DNA of 49,018 nucleotides from an uncultured Pelagibacteraceae bacterium (GTDB taxonomy: Bacteria > Pseudomonadota > Alphaproteobacteria > Pelagibacterales > Pelagibacteraceae), in assembly GCA_902578265.1 (NCBI GenBank), contig CACHCA010000007.1, positions 1 to 49,018 on the forward strand, written 5' to 3'. The position numbers and the translations under genes are program-made. Below are positions 38,454 through 48,009 of the stretch, in pieces. Every line of letters begins with the position of its first letter. Within the stretch, counting starts at the first letter, position 1. The notes beneath the pieces were generated by a model. That model saw only the letters and a program-made list of their open reading frames with translations. It was not told the DNA's origin and searched no databases.

Positions 38454-40280
38454 ATGAGCAAAGATATTAGAAACATCACCATAATCGCACACGTTGATCA
38501 CGGAAAAACTACATTAATTGATAATCTAATGAAGCAGAGCGGTTCGTTTAGGGAAAATGAAGTTGTTGATGAAAGATTAATGGATTCAGGTGAACTTGAG
38601 AAAGAAAGAGGAATAACAATTTTAGCAAAACCTGCATCTATTAATTGGAAAGATTCAAGAATAAATATCATTGATACACCAGGTCACAGAGATTTTGCAG
38701 CAGAAGTTGAAAGAGTTTTAAGCATGGCAGATGGTGCATTACTTTTAATAGATTCTGCTGAAGGAGTTATGCCTCAAACAAAATTCGTTTTATCTAAAGC
38801 TCTAAAACAAGGCTTAAAACCGATTGTTGTAATCAATAAATTGGACAAATCAGATCAAAGAGCTAATGAAGTTTTAGATGAGACTTTTGATTTATTTGTC
38901 AGTTTAGATGCAAATGAAGATCAACTAGACTTTCCAGTTTTATATGCAAGTGGAAGATCTGGTTGGGCTGATAAAGAAATTGATGGTCCAAGGGAAAATT
39001 TAAATCCTTTATTAGATCAAATTATTGATCATGTAAAACCTGCTGAACTTGATAAAACAAAACCTTTTGCAATGCTGTCTACTCTTCTTTATGCAGACAA
39101 TTTCTTAGGTAGAAGCTTAGTCGGAAAAATTGCTCAGGGAACCGCAAAAGCTAATCAATCGATCAAGGCAATAAATCTTAAAGGTGAAAAAGTGGATGAA
39201 GGAAGACTTACTAAAATTTTTAGATATGAGGGCACAAAAAAAGTACCAATCGAAATCGGTGAGGCGGGAGATATTGTAGTTGTCGCTGGTTTAGAAAAAG
39301 CAAATGTTGCTGACACAATTTGTAATCTTGAAGTAAATGATCCTATCAAAGCTACTCCAATCGATCCACCAACAATGTCTATTACCATTACTGTAAACAC
39401 GTCTCCTCTTGCAGGAACTGAGGGTAAAAAACTTACAAGTACTCAAATAAGAGATAGGTTGCTTCAAGAAGCACAGAATAATGTTGGAATTACTTTTACA
39501 GAAAATGAAGGTAACGATTCTTTTGTTGTAAGTGGTCGAGGTGAATTAATGTTAGAAATTTTACTTACTCAAATGAGAAGAGAAGGTTTTGAAATGACTG
39601 TTAGTCCCCCAAAAGTTCTCTATAAAAAAGATGAAAATGGTAACAAACTTGAGCCAATAGAAGAAATAACTATGGATCTTGATGAGGAACATTCATCAAA
39701 GATTATTGACTCCATGAATAAAAGGAAAGGCAAATTAATAGAATTAAAAGATACTGGTAAAAATAAAAAAAGATTAATCTTTCATGCTCCAACAAGAGGT
39801 TTAATGGGATACACAAGTCGGTTTCTAACACTTACAAAAGGTAATGGTGTAATTAACAGAATTTTTCATGCGTATGGACCATTTGAGGGTGATATGGAAG
39901 GTAGAAGAAATGGTGCACTTATTTCAATGGAACAAGGAAAAGCAGTTGCATTTGCAATATTTAATTTACAGGCTAGAGGAGAGATGTTTGTAACTCATAA
40001 TGATCCTGTTTATCCAGGTATGATTGTGGGATTATCTCCTAAACCAGGAGATATGATTATTAATGTTATGAAGGGCAAAAAATTAACTAATATGAGAACA
40101 CAAGGTACAGATGAAAATGTTGTTCTAACACCAATAAGAAAAATGTCCATCGCTGAGCAATTAAGCATTTTGAATACTGATGAGGCTTTGGAAATTACTC
40201 CAGACTCTTGTAGATTAAGAAAAGCCATTCTAGATCCACATGAAAGAAAAAGAAGTGAAAAATCAGGCGATGCAGCCTAA
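38454..40280 (+). CDS. typA: Translational GTPase TypA/BipA
   Basis: A 608-residue GTPase of normal BipA length. The G motifs are IIAHVDHGKTTLIDNL, RGITILAKPASI, IDTPGHRDFAAEVERVL and NKLDKSDQRANE. The C-terminal BipA-specific domain has GRRNGALISMEQGKAVAFAI, MIVGLSPKPGDMIINVMKGK and RLRKAILDPHERKR. It binds ribosomes and aids 50S assembly and stress or cold adaptation. Its stop interlocks with that of the convergent yczE-like gene (CTAA). Confidence 0.97.
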   Translation: MSKDIRNITIIAHVDHGKTTLIDNLMKQSGSFRENEVVDERLMDSGELEKERGITILAKPASINWKDSRINIIDTPGHRDFAAEVERVLSMADGALLLIDSAEGVMPQTKFVLSKALKQGLKPIVVINKLDKSDQRANEVLDETFDLFVSLDANEDQLDFPVLYASGRSGWADKEIDGPRENLNPLLDQIIDHVKPAELDKTKPFAMLSTLLYADNFLGRSLVGKIAQGTAKANQSIKAINLKGEKVDEGRLTKIFRYEGTKKVPIEIGEAGDIVVVAGLEKANVADTICNLEVNDPIKATPIDPPTMSITITVNTSPLAGTEGKKLTSTQIRDRLLQEAQNNVGITFTENEGNDSFVVSGRGELMLEILLTQMRREGFEMTVSPPKVLYKKDENGNKLEPIEEITMDLDEEHSSKIIDSMNKRKGKLIELKDTGKNKKRLIFHAPTRGLMGYTSRFLTLTKGNGVINRIFHAYGPFEGDMEGRRNGALISMEQGKAVAFAIFNLQARGEMFVTHNDPVYPGMIVGLSPKPGDMIINVMKGKKLTNMRTQGTDENVVLTPIRKMSIAEQLSILNTDEALEITPDSCRLRKAILDPHERKRSEKSGDAA

Positions 40281-40924
40281 TCAAAAATTTTATCAACTAA
40301 ATATAGGCCTAAGGCAACACAAGGACCAATTCCAAAAGCAAATAACAAAGTTCCCACTCCTACAGTTCCACCTAAATACCATCCAATACTTACAACAGAA
40401 ATTTCTAAGAATGATCTTACAGCAGCAACTGGTAAATTTGTTTTTTTTTGGAGACCAATCATCAAACCATCTCTTGGTCCAGCTCCAAGATTAGATACTA
40501 AATAAATACCTCCACCAATCCCAACGGTTATTACTGAAATTATTGCCAGAATTAATTGATAAAAGTAATCAGATGGGGTTGGAACAAATTTTATACAGAG
40601 ATCAATCATCAATGCAATAATGATTGCATTAAGTATTGTTCCCATCCCTGGTTTTTGACCAAGCGGTATCCACAAAATTAAAACTGCAACACTAATCAAA
40701 AATGTTATAGTTCCTATACTTAAGTTAACATTTAAAGAGATACCTTGAGCTAAAACACTCCATGGAGAAGCACCAGTAACAGATACTATTAATAGACCTT
40801 CTCCAAGACCAAATAACATCAAGCCAAAACATAAAAAAAAGAATGTAGAGAATTTTGGTTTAAAGTTATAAGGCTTATCTGAGCTCCAATTAACCCTTGG
40901 TATTTTCTTAATTTTTAAAAACAT
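40277..40924 (-). CDS. YczE/YitT-type integral membrane protein
   Basis: A 215-residue protein with about five hydrophobic segments. Conserved-looking motifs are GLMLFGLGEGLLIVSVTGASPWSVLAQG, GQKPGMGTILNAIIIALMIDL and VSNLGAGPRDGLMIGLQKKT, which match the YczE/YyaS/YitT family. The repeated GA.P.. pattern in the first and third parts suggests an internal duplication. The function is unsettled; some members are linked to secretion or transport. It stands alone on the minus strand, divergent from the DUF6134 gene (50-base gap). Confidence 0.85.
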   Translation of the reverse strand: MFLKIKKIPRVNWSSDKPYNFKPKFSTFFFLCFGLMLFGLGEGLLIVSVTGASPWSVLAQGISLNVNLSIGTITFLISVAVLILWIPLGQKPGMGTILNAIIIALMIDLCIKFVPTPSDYFYQLILAIISVITVGIGGGIYLVSNLGAGPRDGLMIGLQKKTNLPVAAVRSFLEISVVSIGWYLGGTVGVGTLLFAFGIGPCVALGLYLVDKIFD

Positions 40925-40974
40925 TTTAATAAATTATTTCTATTGTTAGTAAAGTCTATTAAACTAGTTGTTAA

Positions 40975-41655
40975 ATGAAAAAAATTATAGTCATTTTATT
41001 TCTTTTTATTTATCCAACAAATTCAATCGCTCATATTGGACATTACATTAAATATAACAAAATTGAGATGGAGATTTTTCGAAATGGTGAGCTTATTGGC
41101 TATAATCATTATTTTTTTAATAGAAATGGATCAGAAACTATTGTTACTAATCAAATTAAATTTACAGTTAAACTTTTGGGAGCAAACGTTTTCCAAGTCG
41201 AGGGTTATAGTGAGGAAAAATATTTCAAAAATCAATTAGTTTCTTATAATTCTAAAACTTTACAAAACGACAAAAAAAAGTTCGTCAATTTAACATTTAA
41301 TCAAAAGAATAAAAAATTTGATATTAAAGGCTCGTCATATAGTGGAGAAGCCTCAGCTGATAACGTGATTGGAAATTGGTGGAATCACAAAATTTTACAA
41401 GCTGGTTCTCAAATAAGTCCTATCTCAGGGAGTATTAAGGATCAAGTGGTAACTTTTTTAGGTAAAGAAAAAATAGACCTTTATGGAAAAGTTTATGATG
41501 TTGATCATTTTACACTTAAGTCTAAAGACATGAGTATATCGAAAGATAAAAGATTAGATTTTGACATTTGGTATGATCGTAAAAATTTAATGATATTAAA
41601 AGTATCCTATTCAAGAATGGGTAACTGGGAATATAAATTAAAGAATTTTAATTAA
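40975..41655 (+). CDS. Secreted DUF6134-like protein
   Basis: A 226-residue protein with an N-terminal signal peptide ending near NSIA (about residue 19). The mature part is beta-rich. It has the pattern of the DUF6134 family: a start like YKIxxxRNGELIGYNHYFF, a middle GNWWNHKIL and an end DFDIWYDRKNLMILKVSY. Function is unknown; the family is thought to be periplasmic. The stop lies one base from the convergent FAD protein gene. Family assignment is from general resemblance and is moderately sure. Confidence 0.7.
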   Translation: MKKIIVILFLFIYPTNSIAHIGHYIKYNKIEMEIFRNGELIGYNHYFFNRNGSETIVTNQIKFTVKLLGANVFQVEGYSEEKYFKNQLVSYNSKTLQNDKKKFVNLTFNQKNKKFDIKGSSYSGEASADNVIGNWWNHKILQAGSQISPISGSIKDQVVTFLGKEKIDLYGKVYDVDHFTLKSKDMSISKDKRLDFDIWYDRKNLMILKVSYSRMGNWEYKLKNFN

Positions 41656-41656
41656 T

Positions 41657-42628
41657 TCATCTTAAGATTTTTCTGAATAAATCATGTGCACTTATCCATC
41701 CTGACTCTAATCTAGGTCCTACAAACCAATCGGCACAAACACCCAATCTTTTCCCAGGATCCCAATAACTTTTAATTTTAAACGGTCTCGAATTTGAAGA
41801 GTATCGCCAACCGTGATTAAGTGAATAATAAATTTTTGTTTTTTTGATATTTGAAAGTTTAAAAAATTTATCGATCATAATTTGTGAATTTTCTTTTTTG
41901 TTATTCTTGTTTTTATAAATCTTTTTATTTGCCCATTCAAATGTACTTTGAAGAGTCCATAAATCATATTTTGATTTAAATCTTTTTTTTGAGTTTTCAT
42001 TTCCTGCCCAACCAAGAATTGGATCTTCAAAAAGATAGCTACTATTTGAATTCTTACTTTTTTTTATTGCAATCATAGTAGTAATATTTGCATCCATTTT
42101 TATTGATTTTCTTAAAAAAGAATTATTTATAAATTTCTTAGAAAGCTTTTTTAATTGTGGAAGAGGACAAGTCAAAATTAAGTTTTTAAAGGATCTTAAT
42201 TTTCCATCGTCAAATAACAAATACCAGAGTTTATTTTTATAATAAATTTTTTTTAATTCACTGTTATAATTGCAACTAATTTTCTTTAACAAATGTTTGC
42301 TAATATCATTGTTCCCATGTTTGCCTATTACTTTTAGATGTTTTTTATCCTCTTTTTTTTTTGAATTAAAAAAAATATGTTTGCCACCCCATACTTTTAA
42401 AACTTTTTTTTTTATTAAATCTTTAGTAAATTTTTTAAATTCCTTAGTTTTTGGTGAAATATACTGAGTACCATGATCAAAACCTGTTTTGCCTTTTATT
42501 CTTTTAAAAGATGCACGACCCCCAGGACCTCTAGCTTTGTCGAACAAAATTACTGAATATTTTTTATTAAGAAGATTTGCAATTGTGGATCCAGATATTC
42601 CAGAACCAATTATACAAAATTCACTCAT
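41657..42628 (-). CDS. FAD-dependent amine oxidase-like protein (renalase type)
   Basis: A 323-residue flavoprotein. The N-terminal dinucleotide motif is IIGSGISGSTIA (residues 6-17), followed by FDKARGPGGRASFKR and FDHGTQYIS. The C terminus has LGVCADWFVGPRLESGWISAHDL, where FAD contacts are found in renalase-like bacterial proteins. The substrate is unknown; bacterial renalases oxidise isomeric dihydronicotinamide nucleotides. Its start overlaps the pmbA stop by four bases (ATGA), so it is translated with tldD and pmbA. Confidence 0.87.
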   Translation of the reverse strand: MSEFCIIGSGISGSTIANLLNKKYSVILFDKARGPGGRASFKRIKGKTGFDHGTQYISPKTKEFKKFTKDLIKKKVLKVWGGKHIFFNSKKKEDKKHLKVIGKHGNNDISKHLLKKISCNYNSELKKIYYKNKLWYLLFDDGKLRSFKNLILTCPLPQLKKLSKKFINNSFLRKSIKMDANITTMIAIKKSKNSNSSYLFEDPILGWAGNENSKKRFKSKYDLWTLQSTFEWANKKIYKNKNNKKENSQIMIDKFFKLSNIKKTKIYYSLNHGWRYSSNSRPFKIKSYWDPGKRLGVCADWFVGPRLESGWISAHDLFRKILR

Positions 42629-43941
42629 TTGCCAGCAACAACCATTCCCTCTATTAACATGGTCGGTGAGTTAGTTGCATATTTGAACTCCAAGTCATTT
42701 GCTAAGGTAATATTTTGAAACATGTCTTTAAAATTACCTGCTATTGTAATTTCGTTTATTGGATATTTAAACTCACCATTTTCAATTAAAAACCCAGTTG
42801 CTCCAACCGAATAATCTCCAGTCACAATATTACTTCCATGTCCTATGGTTTCTGTAATATAGAGACTTTTTGAATTTGAATTCAGTAAATCTTTAAAGCT
42901 AATGTTTCCATTTTCAAAATAAAGGTTACTTGTTCCTCCACATCTTCCATTAGACTTAAGATTTAATTTATTTCCATTGTAAGTATCAATCAGATAATGT
43001 TTCAAAATTCCTTGATCCACTAGTTTAAGTGTGTTGGTCTTTACTCCTTCACTATCAAAATTTCTTGAGCCTAAGCCTTTGAGTATATCAGGTTCGTCGA
43101 ATACATTAATTTTATCTGAGAATATTTTTTGATTAACTTTATCCTTTAAAAATGAAGTTCCTCTTGATATTGCTGATGAAGAAATAGCGCTTGCAAAAGT
43201 GCTTAATATTCCCTTAGCAATCCTTTTATCAAAAATTATAGCAATTTTCTCACTCCCAATTTTTTTGGGACTTAATTTTCTAATAGTTTGATTAGCAGCA
43301 ATTTTACCTAATTCATCTGCATCATCTAAGTCTTTAAGAAAACATTTACTAGAATATTCATAATCTCTTTCCATGCTTTTTTTATCTTTTGCAACTGTTA
43401 CACTTGATGCTGTAAATGAAGATGTTTTGTAACCATCACAAAAACCCTCGCTATTAGCTAAAACAAAATTAGATTTATTTTGAGTAAAACTAGATTCAGT
43501 ATTGACAATTTTTTTGTCGTTTGAAGCAGCGGCCTCTAATTTTTTTAAATAATCTATTTTTTCATCATTCGCTATGTGACTATCATCATATAGATCTAAA
43601 TCTTTAACTTCATTTGCTAATAAATCTCTGTCTGGTAAAGAATTAAATTCATCCTCAGGAGTATTTTTTGTAGTTTCGACACATTTTTCGATCAAAATAT
43701 TCAAATTATCAGTAAGCAGATTAGATGAAGATATTGATGATTTTTTTTTGCCAATGTAAGTAGTGATACTTATGCCTAGATCATCTGACCTATTAGCTTC
43801 ATCCAATTTTTTGTTTCTAAAATTAACAGTTTCAGAAACTGAATTTTTTACAACCACACTTGAGTCTGTTGCACCTAATTTCTTCGCTAAATCTAAACAA
43901 TATGATGATTTTTTTCTTAAAAATTCTTGATCTTTAACCAT
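42625..43941 (-). CDS. pmbA: PmbA/TldE subunit of the TldD/E metalloprotease
   Basis: A 438-residue TldE-type protein: it has the family segments SVSETVNFRNKKLDEANRSDDLGISI, KHYLIDTYNGNKLNLKSNGRCGG and VTGDYSVGATGFLIENGE, but lacks the zinc motif HExxxH. It pairs with TldD, which supplies the metal. The pair processes peptides in other bacteria (microcin B17, CcdA). It starts right after the tldD stop with no gap and overlaps the FAD protein gene. Confidence 0.93.
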   Translation of the reverse strand: MVKDQEFLRKKSSYCLDLAKKLGATDSSVVVKNSVSETVNFRNKKLDEANRSDDLGISITTYIGKKKSSISSSNLLTDNLNILIEKCVETTKNTPEDEFNSLPDRDLLANEVKDLDLYDDSHIANDEKIDYLKKLEAAASNDKKIVNTESSFTQNKSNFVLANSEGFCDGYKTSSFTASSVTVAKDKKSMERDYEYSSKCFLKDLDDADELGKIAANQTIRKLSPKKIGSEKIAIIFDKRIAKGILSTFASAISSSAISRGTSFLKDKVNQKIFSDKINVFDEPDILKGLGSRNFDSEGVKTNTLKLVDQGILKHYLIDTYNGNKLNLKSNGRCGGTSNLYFENGNISFKDLLNSNSKSLYITETIGHGSNIVTGDYSVGATGFLIENGEFKYPINEITIAGNFKDMFQNITLANDLEFKYATNSPTMLIEGMVVAGK

Positions 43942-45354
43942 TTAAAGTTTCGTACCGCCTACAGTCATCTTGTCGATTAATATTGATGGCTGTGCAACAC
44001 CTACAGGTACACCTTGTCCAGCTTTGCCACATGTCCCAATACCAGGATCCATCATCATATCATTCCCAACCATTGAAACTTCTTTTAAAATTGAAGGACC
44101 ATCACCAATTAACGTTGCACCTTTAATCGGTGATCCAATTTTACCGTCAACAATTTCATAAGCTTCAGTACAATTAAATACAAATTTTCCAGATGTAATA
44201 TCAACTTGTCCACCACCAAAACTAACTGCGAAAATACCTTTGTCGACAGATTTAATCATTTCCTCTTGGGTCTGCTTACCACTTAGCATCATTGTATTTC
44301 TCATTCTTGGTAGAACTATATGTCTATAGTTTTCTCTTCTTCCGCTACCAGTAGATCTTGTTTTCATCAAACGAGCGTTAAGTCTGTCTTGCATAAAATT
44401 TTTTAAAATTCCATTTTCAATTAGAACAGTTTTTTCTGTTGGTGTTCCTTCATCGTCAATTGTAAGACTGCCTCTTCTTTTATCAATGGTACCATCATCA
44501 ATTATTGTAACTCCCTCACTTGCAACTTTTTGGCCCATTAGATTATGAAATGCTGAAGTTTTTTTTCTATTAAAATCTCCCTCTAAGCCATGACCAACAG
44601 CCTCATGAATTAATATTGCAGGCCATCCAGGTCCAAGTACAACCTTCATCTCACCTGCTGGCGCGGGTTTACTCTCTAAATTTACTGATGCTATCCTTAG
44701 AGCTTCATCACAAACACTTTTCCAATTTTCATCTTTTAAATATGAATCGTAAGATTGTCTTCCACCAACACCGTATACGCCTGTTTCTTTTCTGCCATCT
44801 TTCTCTACCATAACTGACACATTAAATCTTACCAAAGGACGAACATCTGACAAAGTTTCTCCACCAGATCTAATTATTTCTACAGACTTTTGCTCTCCCA
44901 AAAAATTAGCTGTAACTTGTTTAACCTTATCACCTTTAGATCGTAAATAATCATTTACATCGTTCAATATCTTAATTTTTTCATTAAGAGACTTTTGCTC
45001 AATGGGATTAATATTATCATAATACTTTTTATTTGATTTAGGAATTTCATGATTATAAGTACCTTTAACAGATTTTAATGTTGATTTTAAATTTTCTGAG
45101 GATTGTTTTAAAGAGTTCTTAGAAATTTCATTAGAATGAGAATAAGCAACCACCTCGTCAGATATAGCTCTAAAACCGAATCCTAAATCTGAATTATAAC
45201 TGGAATTTTTAATTTTGTTATCGTCTAATAATATCGACTCAGCTTTCGAATTTTCCAAATACAATTCACCATCATCACATTTTTGCAAAGTATCTGAAAT
45301 AATACTTTCAGCCTCTTTTCTAGATAGGTCAGATTTTTCAAAGAAATTACTCAT
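43942..45354 (-). CDS. tldD: Metalloprotease TldD
   Basis: A 470-residue protease. The zinc motif HEAVGH is at residues 250-255 in LIHEAVGHGLEGDFNRK. Other family parts are RRGSLTIDDEGTPTEKTVLIENG, GSGRRENYRHIVLPRMRNT and DPGIGTCGKAGQGVPVG near the end. With PmbA it forms the TldD/E heterodimer that degrades unfolded peptides inside its cavity. It starts the operon tldD-pmbA-FAD oxidoreductase. A 94-base gap separates it from the divergent DCC1-type gene and holds nothing I can name beyond promoter-like AT-rich sequence. Confidence 0.96.
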   Translation of the reverse strand: MSNFFEKSDLSRKEAESIISDTLQKCDDGELYLENSKAESILLDDNKIKNSSYNSDLGFGFRAISDEVVAYSHSNEISKNSLKQSSENLKSTLKSVKGTYNHEIPKSNKKYYDNINPIEQKSLNEKIKILNDVNDYLRSKGDKVKQVTANFLGEQKSVEIIRSGGETLSDVRPLVRFNVSVMVEKDGRKETGVYGVGGRQSYDSYLKDENWKSVCDEALRIASVNLESKPAPAGEMKVVLGPGWPAILIHEAVGHGLEGDFNRKKTSAFHNLMGQKVASEGVTIIDDGTIDKRRGSLTIDDEGTPTEKTVLIENGILKNFMQDRLNARLMKTRSTGSGRRENYRHIVLPRMRNTMMLSGKQTQEEMIKSVDKGIFAVSFGGGQVDITSGKFVFNCTEAYEIVDGKIGSPIKGATLIGDGPSILKEVSMVGNDMMMDPGIGTCGKAGQGVPVGVAQPSILIDKMTVGGTKL

Positions 45355-45448
45355 ATGAGATACTAAATAGATTGTTTCATAAAATTTTCAACTAGAGTAT
45401 TTTACGCATGTACATATATGAGACAAATTAGTAATAAATCCTCTTATT

Positions 45449-45814
45449 ATGAAAGTATATTTTAATAATTCTTGTAAAATTTGTAAGGCCGAAATTGATC
45501 TTTATAAAAAAGAAAAAATAAATGAAATTGATTGGGTTGATATTACAGATAATGAGCTGGCTGAAAAAGAAACCTCTAAAGACAGCAAACAACTTTTAAG
45601 AAGACTTCATATCAAAGATGGTGAGAAAGTTTTAGGAGGAGCGAAAGCATTTTTGTTATTATGGAAGAAAATGCCAAAATATAAATTTCTTTATGATTTT
45701 TTTAAGCTACCAATAATTTTTAATATATTTGCTGTAGTTTATGAAATAGTAGCTTTTTTTCTTTATCTTAAAAATAAGAAACAATTAAAAAAATTAATAA
45801 ATAACTCTCGCTAA
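45449..45814 (+). CDS. DCC1-like thiol-disulfide oxidoreductase (DUF393)
   Basis: A 121-residue thioredoxin-like protein. The N-terminal CxxC is CKIC (residues 9-12) in VYFNNSCKICKAEIDLY; the family usually has DGxCxxC, so Asp-Gly is replaced by Asn-Ser. WVDITDNE and the KVLGGAKAFLLLWKKMP segment match DUF393. A hydrophobic stretch near residues 90-108 may associate with the membrane. Activity is inferred from the CxxC. Its end overlaps truA by 21 bases on the opposite strand. Confidence 0.85.
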   Translation: MKVYFNNSCKICKAEIDLYKKEKINEIDWVDITDNELAEKETSKDSKQLLRRLHIKDGEKVLGGAKAFLLLWKKMPKYKFLYDFFKLPIIFNIFAVVYEIVAFFLYLKNKKQLKKLINNSR

Positions 45815-46534
45815 ATAAAGTCCTTCAGGTGGTGCTGGTGGTGCACACAAAATTCTTTTTTTTGAGTTCATTACAAAATTGAATTTTTTTAAAGTCCATT
45901 TTTTTTCACCTACATATTTTAAACAACCAACCATTGACCTAACTTGTTGTTGTAGAAAAGATTGTGATTGAAATTCTATTTCTATTTTATTATTTCTAGA
46001 TTTTATTTTGACAGACTTCATAGTTTTGATTGGACTTTTAGCTCTACAGCTTGAAGCTCTGAAAGTAGAAAAATCATTTGTACCAATTAATTTTTTTGAA
46101 GCTTTTTTCATTATTTTTAAATTGAGTTTATTAATAATGTGCCATCCTCTATTCTTATCTATTACTGGTTTACTAAAGCGATTAATGATTATATATTTAT
46201 ATACTCTCATTCTTGCAGAAAACCTTGCGTGAAAATCTTTACCCCTTTTTTTAATTTTTATAATTGTAATCATTTCCTTGTTTAAAAAATGATTTAAAGA
46301 TTTGACAAATTTATTCAAATTTTCAATTTTTTTTTTACTTTCAAAATGAGCAGATTGTTCAAGCGCATGAACTCCTTTATCTAATCTTCCAGCACCAATC
46401 AAAATAGTTTTTTCTTTTAATAATTTAGAAATTCTTTCTTGAATCAGTCCTTGTATAGTTTTGCCTTTTGTTTGAATTTGCCAACCTCTAAAATCGGTGC
46501 CTACATACTCTATCAATATTTGATATCTAAACAT
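45794..46534 (-). CDS. truA: tRNA pseudouridine38-40 synthase TruA
   Basis: A 246-residue TruA. It starts FRYQILIEYVGTDFRGWQIQ; the catalytic D52 is in GAGRLDKGVHALEQ, where most TruA have GRTDxGVHA, so Thr is replaced by Leu here. FSTFRASSCRAKSPIKTM and FLQQQVRSMVGCL are further family parts. It forms pseudouridine in the anticodon arm. The start overlaps the fmt stop by eight bases; the 3' end overlaps the DCC1-type gene by 21. Confidence 0.94.
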   Translation of the reverse strand: MFRYQILIEYVGTDFRGWQIQTKGKTIQGLIQERISKLLKEKTILIGAGRLDKGVHALEQSAHFESKKKIENLNKFVKSLNHFLNKEMITIIKIKKRGKDFHARFSARMRVYKYIIINRFSKPVIDKNRGWHIINKLNLKIMKKASKKLIGTNDFSTFRASSCRAKSPIKTMKSVKIKSRNNKIEIEFQSQSFLQQQVRSMVGCLKYVGEKKWTLKKFNFVMNSKKRILCAPPAPPEGLYLARVIY

Positions 46535-47459
46535 TAGATATTATTGAGCCTTTTCTGATGTGGGATCCAAGCATAAACTCTCCGGTTTTTTGAACCTTTT
46601 TCCCTTCTCTCTGTATTTCAAAAACCTTAATAGATTTTTTATCTCCACACGCTATTTCAAGATCTTCTGATATAACCTCACCATTTTTACCAATCCCATT
46701 TCCAATTTCTGCTTTTAAAATTTTATATCTTTGGCCATTAAAATTAAAAAAAGCTCCTGGGGTGGGATATAAGCCATTAATTTTTCCAATTATTTTTAAA
46801 GCATCGCTTTTCCAATCTATTTGCCCCTCATTTTTAATAATTTTTTTTGCATAAGTGGCTTTAGAATTATCTTGATCAACAAAATTTAATTTACCCTCAA
46901 AAATTTCATCTACAACATCTAAAATTTTATCTGCTGCAATTAGAGCGAGTTTTTCTGAGACCTCTTTTGCATTGAGATTTTGGTCAAGTTTTATTTTAAA
47001 AATATTACTTACAGGCCCACTATCTAATTCTTCATTGATCTTCATTATACTAATCCCTGTTTCTGTGTCTAAATTCATTATAGCTCTTTGAATGGGTGCG
47101 GCACCTCTCCATTTTGGGAGTATAGATGCATGAATATTTATAAAGCCTTTTTTTGTTAAACTTAAAAATTCTTTAGGAATTATTTGTCCATAGGCTACAA
47201 CAATTGCAAGATCAGCATCCATTTTTTTTAAAAACTCATATTCCTCAGTGTTATTTTTCAAGTTCTGTGGAGATCTAAATTCTATATTTAAAGTTTCAGA
47301 TATACCTTGCACCGGTGATTTATTTATTCTCTGACCTCGGTGAGATTTTTGAGGTGGTTGTGTATAAACCAAATTTATTGGAAAACCATTTTGATAGAGT
47401 GATTTCAATATTGGAACTGCAAACATGGGTGTACCCATAAAAATGATTTTTTTAGGCAT
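46527..47459 (-). CDS. fmt: Methionyl-tRNA formyltransferase
   Basis: A 310-residue formyltransferase. It starts KKIIFMGTPMFAVPIL; the formyl-folate site is in IVVAYGQIIPKEFL and INIHASILPKWRGAAPIQRAI, and the C-terminal OB-like domain has LYPTPGAFFNFNGQRYKI. It formylates initiator Met-tRNA. It follows def by two bases; def-fmt is a widely conserved pair because deformylase removes what Fmt adds. Confidence 0.96.
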   Translation of the reverse strand: MPKKIIFMGTPMFAVPILKSLYQNGFPINLVYTQPPQKSHRGQRINKSPVQGISETLNIEFRSPQNLKNNTEEYEFLKKMDADLAIVVAYGQIIPKEFLSLTKKGFINIHASILPKWRGAAPIQRAIMNLDTETGISIMKINEELDSGPVSNIFKIKLDQNLNAKEVSEKLALIAADKILDVVDEIFEGKLNFVDQDNSKATYAKKIIKNEGQIDWKSDALKIIGKINGLYPTPGAFFNFNGQRYKILKAEIGNGIGKNGEVISEDLEIACGDKKSIKVFEIQREGKKVQKTGEFMLGSHIRKGSIISNV

Positions 47460-47461
47460 TT

Positions 47462-47986
47462 TTAAACTAATATTCTGTCAGGATCTTTTTTTGTTTTTGA
47501 AATTTTTTTGATTATGATATCTCTTTTTAACTTTGATAAATGGTCAATTATCAATTTTCCATCCAAATGATTAATTTCGTGCTGTAAACAAGTTGATAAG
47601 AGACCGTCACACATTAAATTTTTTTTTTCTCCATTTATATCAATATATTCCACTTCACAAATTTTTGGCCTTTCAATTTCTATAAATGTATCTGGAATTG
47701 ATAAACAACCCTCCTCATAAATTGAGGTTTCATCACTAACTTTTTTAATAACAGGATTTATGAAACTTAAAGGCTCCCTCTTTTCATCTTTGGTAGACAC
47801 ATCAATTACTAAAATTCTTTTCAGGATACCTATTTGTACTGCAGCTAATCCAATACCTTTAGAAGCGTACATGGTGTCAAATAAATCTTTAATAAGCTTT
47901 TTTTCATTGGTAGTAACTTTTTCTAATGGTTCAGAAATTTTCTTTAGTGTTTCATCAGGAACTGTAATTATATCTTTAATGCTCAT
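47462..47986 (-). CDS. def: Peptide deformylase
   Basis: A 174-residue deformylase with the three metal-site motifs: GIGLAAVQIG (about residues 44-53), EGCLS (92-96, metal ligand C94) and QHEINHLDG (metal ligands H136 and H140, catalytic E137). It removes the N-formyl group from nascent proteins. It begins 23 bases after the end of the partial upstream gene and leads into fmt and truA. Confidence 0.97.
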   Translation of the reverse strand: MSIKDIITVPDETLKKISEPLEKVTTNEKKLIKDLFDTMYASKGIGLAAVQIGILKRILVIDVSTKDEKREPLSFINPVIKKVSDETSIYEEGCLSIPDTFIEIERPKICEVEYIDINGEKKNLMCDGLLSTCLQHEINHLDGKLIIDHLSKLKRDIIIKKISKTKKDPDRILV

Positions 47987-48009
47987 CAGCTAAATAAATA
48001 AACTAATTT

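Noticed and set aside
40240..40494. 84-residue plus-strand ORF beyond typA
   Set aside because: It lies out of frame across the typA end and antisense to the yczE-like gene.
45414..45437. Tiny ATG-led frame in the tldD/DCC1 gap
   Set aside because: Only about seven codons long, with no supporting signal.
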